Assembly (NCBI RefSeq): GCF_009769735.1
Contig: NZ_WSRO01000002.1
Span: 310,001-374,000, forward strand
Source: Streptomyces sp. BA2
GTDB lineage: Bacteria; Actinomycetota; Actinomycetes; Streptomycetales; Streptomycetaceae
DNA: 64,000 nucleotides
Reading direction: 5' to 3'
Shown: positions 62,419 through 64,000 of the stretch, in pieces
Layout of the letters: each line of letters starts with the position of its first letter
How positions within the stretch are numbered: position 1 is the stretch's first letter
Translations under genes and position numbers: made by a program
The notes under the pieces: generated by a model
What the model was told of the DNA's origin: nothing
Database searches by the model: none
Seen by the model: the letters and a program-made list of their open reading frames with translations, nothing else

Positions 62419-62435
62419 CGACAGCTCAGCTGTCG
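62419..62435. promoter_or_regulatory. Palindrome 3 in the SPFH intergenic region
   Basis: CGACAGCT-C-AGCTGTCG: a perfect 17-bp palindrome near the middle of the region, well placed to act on both promoters. Confidence 0.55.
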
Positions 62436-62554
62436 CTAGCTCTGCAGTTCGTGCGGCGGGAAGCGTTCCGTGTAATCGGGCGGGATAGTTCTGTTCTGTC
62501 AGGCGTTCCGCCAGGTAGCTTGGAAGAAGAGTCCCCCTGAGGGAGGCCGATCCG

Positions 62555-62992
62555 ATGCCGTGGTTCGTATGGCTGCTCACCGCCGCGGCGCTTGGGGCCG
62601 TGGAGTTCTTCACGCTGACTCTCGTCTTCGGGTTGCTGGCGGGTGCCGCGCTTGTCGCCGCCGTAGTCGCTGGTGTCGGCGTCGGCATTCTCGGCCAGCT
62701 CGTGGCGCTCGCGGCGACAGGGGCAGCGGGCCTGGTCGTCATCCGTCCCATCGCACTGCGGCACATGAAACAGCCACCCCTCACACGCGAGGGCAGCGAC
62801 GCGCTGATCGGCAAGCGGGCCGAGGTCATGCAGGAGGTCACGGCGACCTGCGGACTGATCAAATTGTCCGGCGAACAATGGTCCGCCCGCGCCCTCGACG
62901 AAAGCCATGTGATCCCGGTGGGCAAGTTGGTGGACGTGATGGAGATCGAAGGCGCCACCGCAATCGTCTACCCCCGCGAACTCCTTCCATGA
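62555..62992 (+). CDS. NfeD-family protein
   Basis: 145 aa. Membrane helices at the N-terminus (MPWFVWLLTAAALGAVEFFT, LTLVFGLLAGAALVAAVVAG, GQLVALAATGAAGLVVIRPI) and a C-terminal OB-fold (ALIGKRAEVMQEVTATCGLI, LSGEQWSARALDESHVIPVG, VDVMEIEGATAIVYP). This short NfeD class lacks the ClpP-like protease domain and partners stomatin/prohibitin SPFH proteins. GGAGG lies eight bases before the ATG. The SPFH gene follows 29 nt later. Confidence 0.92.
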   Translation: MPWFVWLLTAAALGAVEFFTLTLVFGLLAGAALVAAVVAGVGVGILGQLVALAATGAAGLVVIRPIALRHMKQPPLTREGSDALIGKRAEVMQEVTATCGLIKLSGEQWSARALDESHVIPVGKLVDVMEIEGATAIVYPRELLP

Positions 62993-63021
62993 ACGGCTGA
63001 ACCTATAGCAATGGAGGAAGT

Positions 63022-64000
63022 GTGGATCCGGTTGCCATCGTGCTTCTCGTGGCGGCGATTGTTGTCGTCTTCCTAGTGGCCTCCACCGTGCGGATCGTCC
63101 CCCAGGCGCGCCGCTACAACATCGAGCGGTTTGGCCGATATCGCCGGACGCTGCAACCCGGCCTGAATTTCGTCATGCCGGTGGCGGACCGCATCAACAC
63201 CAAGCTCGACGTGCGCGAGCAGGTCTACTCGTCCGACCCCAAGCCGGTGATCACCGAGGACAACCTCGTGGTGAACATCGACACCGTGCTCTACTACCAA
63301 GTCACTGACCCACGGTCCGCGGCCTACGAGGTTGCTGATTACCTGCAGGCGATCGATCAGCTCACCGTGACCACACTGCGGAACGTCATCGGCAGCATGG
63401 ACTTGGAGGGCACGCTCACCTCACGTGAGCGGATCAACGCCCAGCTCCGTACCGTCCTCGATGAAGCCACCGGCAAGTGGGGCATCAGGGTCAACCGCGT
63501 CGAGATCAAGGCCATCGATCCACCCCACACCATCAAAGAGGCTATGGAGAAGCAGATGCGGGCCGAGCGGGACAAGCGCGCGGCCATCCTGCACGCCGAG
63601 GGGGAACGGCAAGCCAAGATCCTCACCGCAGAAGGCACGAAGCAGAAGGACATCCTCGAAGCACAGGGCACGCAACAAGCCATGATCTTGCGGGCAGACG
63701 GCGAGGCAAAGGCGGTGGAGCGCGTCTTCCAGGCCGTCCACCGCAACAACGCCGACCCGAAGATCCTGGCCTACAAGTACCTCGAGACGCTCCCGCACTT
63801 GGCGAAGAGCGACAACAACACGTTCTGGGTCATCCCGGGAGAGCTGACCGAAGCGGTTCGCACGGTCACCACCGCGTTCGGTGATCACTCTGCGGCGGGT
63901 GGGCCCACCCCTGCCCCTGCGCAGCCCGAAGAAGCAGCCACTGCGGGCCCGGATCAAACGTCGGACCGAGGCGGGGCTCCGGGACTCAAGGCGGAATCGA
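63022..64000 (+). CDS. Stomatin/prohibitin-type SPFH protein, cut by window end
   Basis: At least 326 aa. Starts GTG with GGAGGAAG upstream. One helix (VAIVLLVAAIVVVFLVAST) is followed by the SPFH domain: VRIVPQARRYNIERFGRYRR, TLQPGLNFVMPVADRINTKL, VVNIDTVLYYQVTDPRSAAY, LRNVIGSMDLEGTLTSRERI. A coiled coil of AEGERQAKILTAEGTKQKDI type and a C-terminal helix with ILAYKYLETLPHLAKSDNNT follow. A Pro/Ala-rich tail runs off the window. It pairs with NfeD, the standard bacterial stomatin-NfeD module. Confidence 0.93.
   Translation, partial: MDPVAIVLLVAAIVVVFLVASTVRIVPQARRYNIERFGRYRRTLQPGLNFVMPVADRINTKLDVREQVYSSDPKPVITEDNLVVNIDTVLYYQVTDPRSAAYEVADYLQAIDQLTVTTLRNVIGSMDLEGTLTSRERINAQLRTVLDEATGKWGIRVNRVEIKAIDPPHTIKEAMEKQMRAERDKRAAILHAEGERQAKILTAEGTKQKDILEAQGTQQAMILRADGEAKAVERVFQAVHRNNADPKILAYKYLETLPHLAKSDNNTFWVIPGELTEAVRTVTTAFGDHSAAGGPTPAPAQPEEAATAGPDQTSDRGGAPGLKAES

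Larger units (their letters stand above)
62251..62554. other. 304-nt divergent regulatory region of the two SPFH systems
   Basis: There is no gene here. It contains three inverted repeats, listed separately, and a relatively AT-rich patch around 62385-62410 that may hold the minus-strand promoter. Confidence 0.6.

Overview
The window is high-GC actinobacterial DNA and reads as Streptomyces: third-position GC is strongly biased, GTG starts and 1-8 nt start/stop overlaps are common, and the families present are typical of that genus (ECF41 sigma factor, DUF6153, SUKH-4, mycothiol-dependent isomerase fold, streptogrisin-type protease, LTD protein, PucR regulator). Worn transposase pieces (IS5 twice, IS21 once), truncated regulators and many small secreted proteins suggest an accessory chromosome-arm region. 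I saw no rRNA or tRNA gene.

Layout. 1-4.2 kb: a partial VOC gene, a DHA2 drug exporter divergent from a YafY/WYL regulator, and a membrane pentapeptide-repeat protein. 4.2-12.3 kb: a secreted L,D-transpeptidase, IS5 debris, a methyltransferase, a secreted phospholipase A2, a solitary CRISPR-like repeat, an orphan FhaA N-domain protein, an AI-2E permease, an IS21 fragment, a small secreted peptide and a YdcF protein. 12.3-17.7 kb: an ECF41 sigma factor flanked by two VOC genes, a lone SUKH-4 protein, a cytochrome b561, a secreted EEP phosphohydrolase and a YjbR protein. 18.0-22.0 kb: a tightly coupled five-gene operon of a 60-aa peptide, an unrecognised protein, two paralogous proteins (DUF6895-like) and a serine hydrolase. 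This is the best candidate for an undescribed biosynthetic or peptide system. A streptogrisin-type protease lies convergent to it.

23.7-30.4 kb: decayed IS5 and TetR pieces, a mycothiol-type isomerase, a TetR/membrane-protein pair with a 30-bp operator, an ArsR-AHSA1-DHFR operon, and small secreted proteins. 30.6-36.6 kb: an MFS exporter translationally coupled to a cysteine-synthase-like enzyme; two DUF6153 proteins around a DUF305 lipoprotein; an AraC regulator. 36.7-40.5 kb: a DHA2 exporter, an ATP-grasp ligase and a lamin-tail protein.

40.6-50.7 kb: a probable catabolic regulon. A TetR repressor sits between an amidase and a CocE-type hydrolase, followed by a complete oligopeptide-type ABC importer and a DUF3237 protein. 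Related inverted-repeat operators precede both the amidase and the hydrolase. 50.8-54.6 kb: a TetR/alpha-beta hydrolase pair with two identical palindromic operators, a membrane PP2C phosphatase and a PucR regulator.

54.7-64.0 kb: a membrane-organisation island. On the minus strand are a YqiJ-like OB-fold membrane protein, a YqiK-like flotillin and a 1574-aa AAA ATPase with a DUF3686-type N-terminal part. Divergent on the plus strand are an NfeD protein and a stomatin-type SPFH protein that runs off the window. Two different SPFH systems therefore share one 304-bp palindrome-rich intergenic region.
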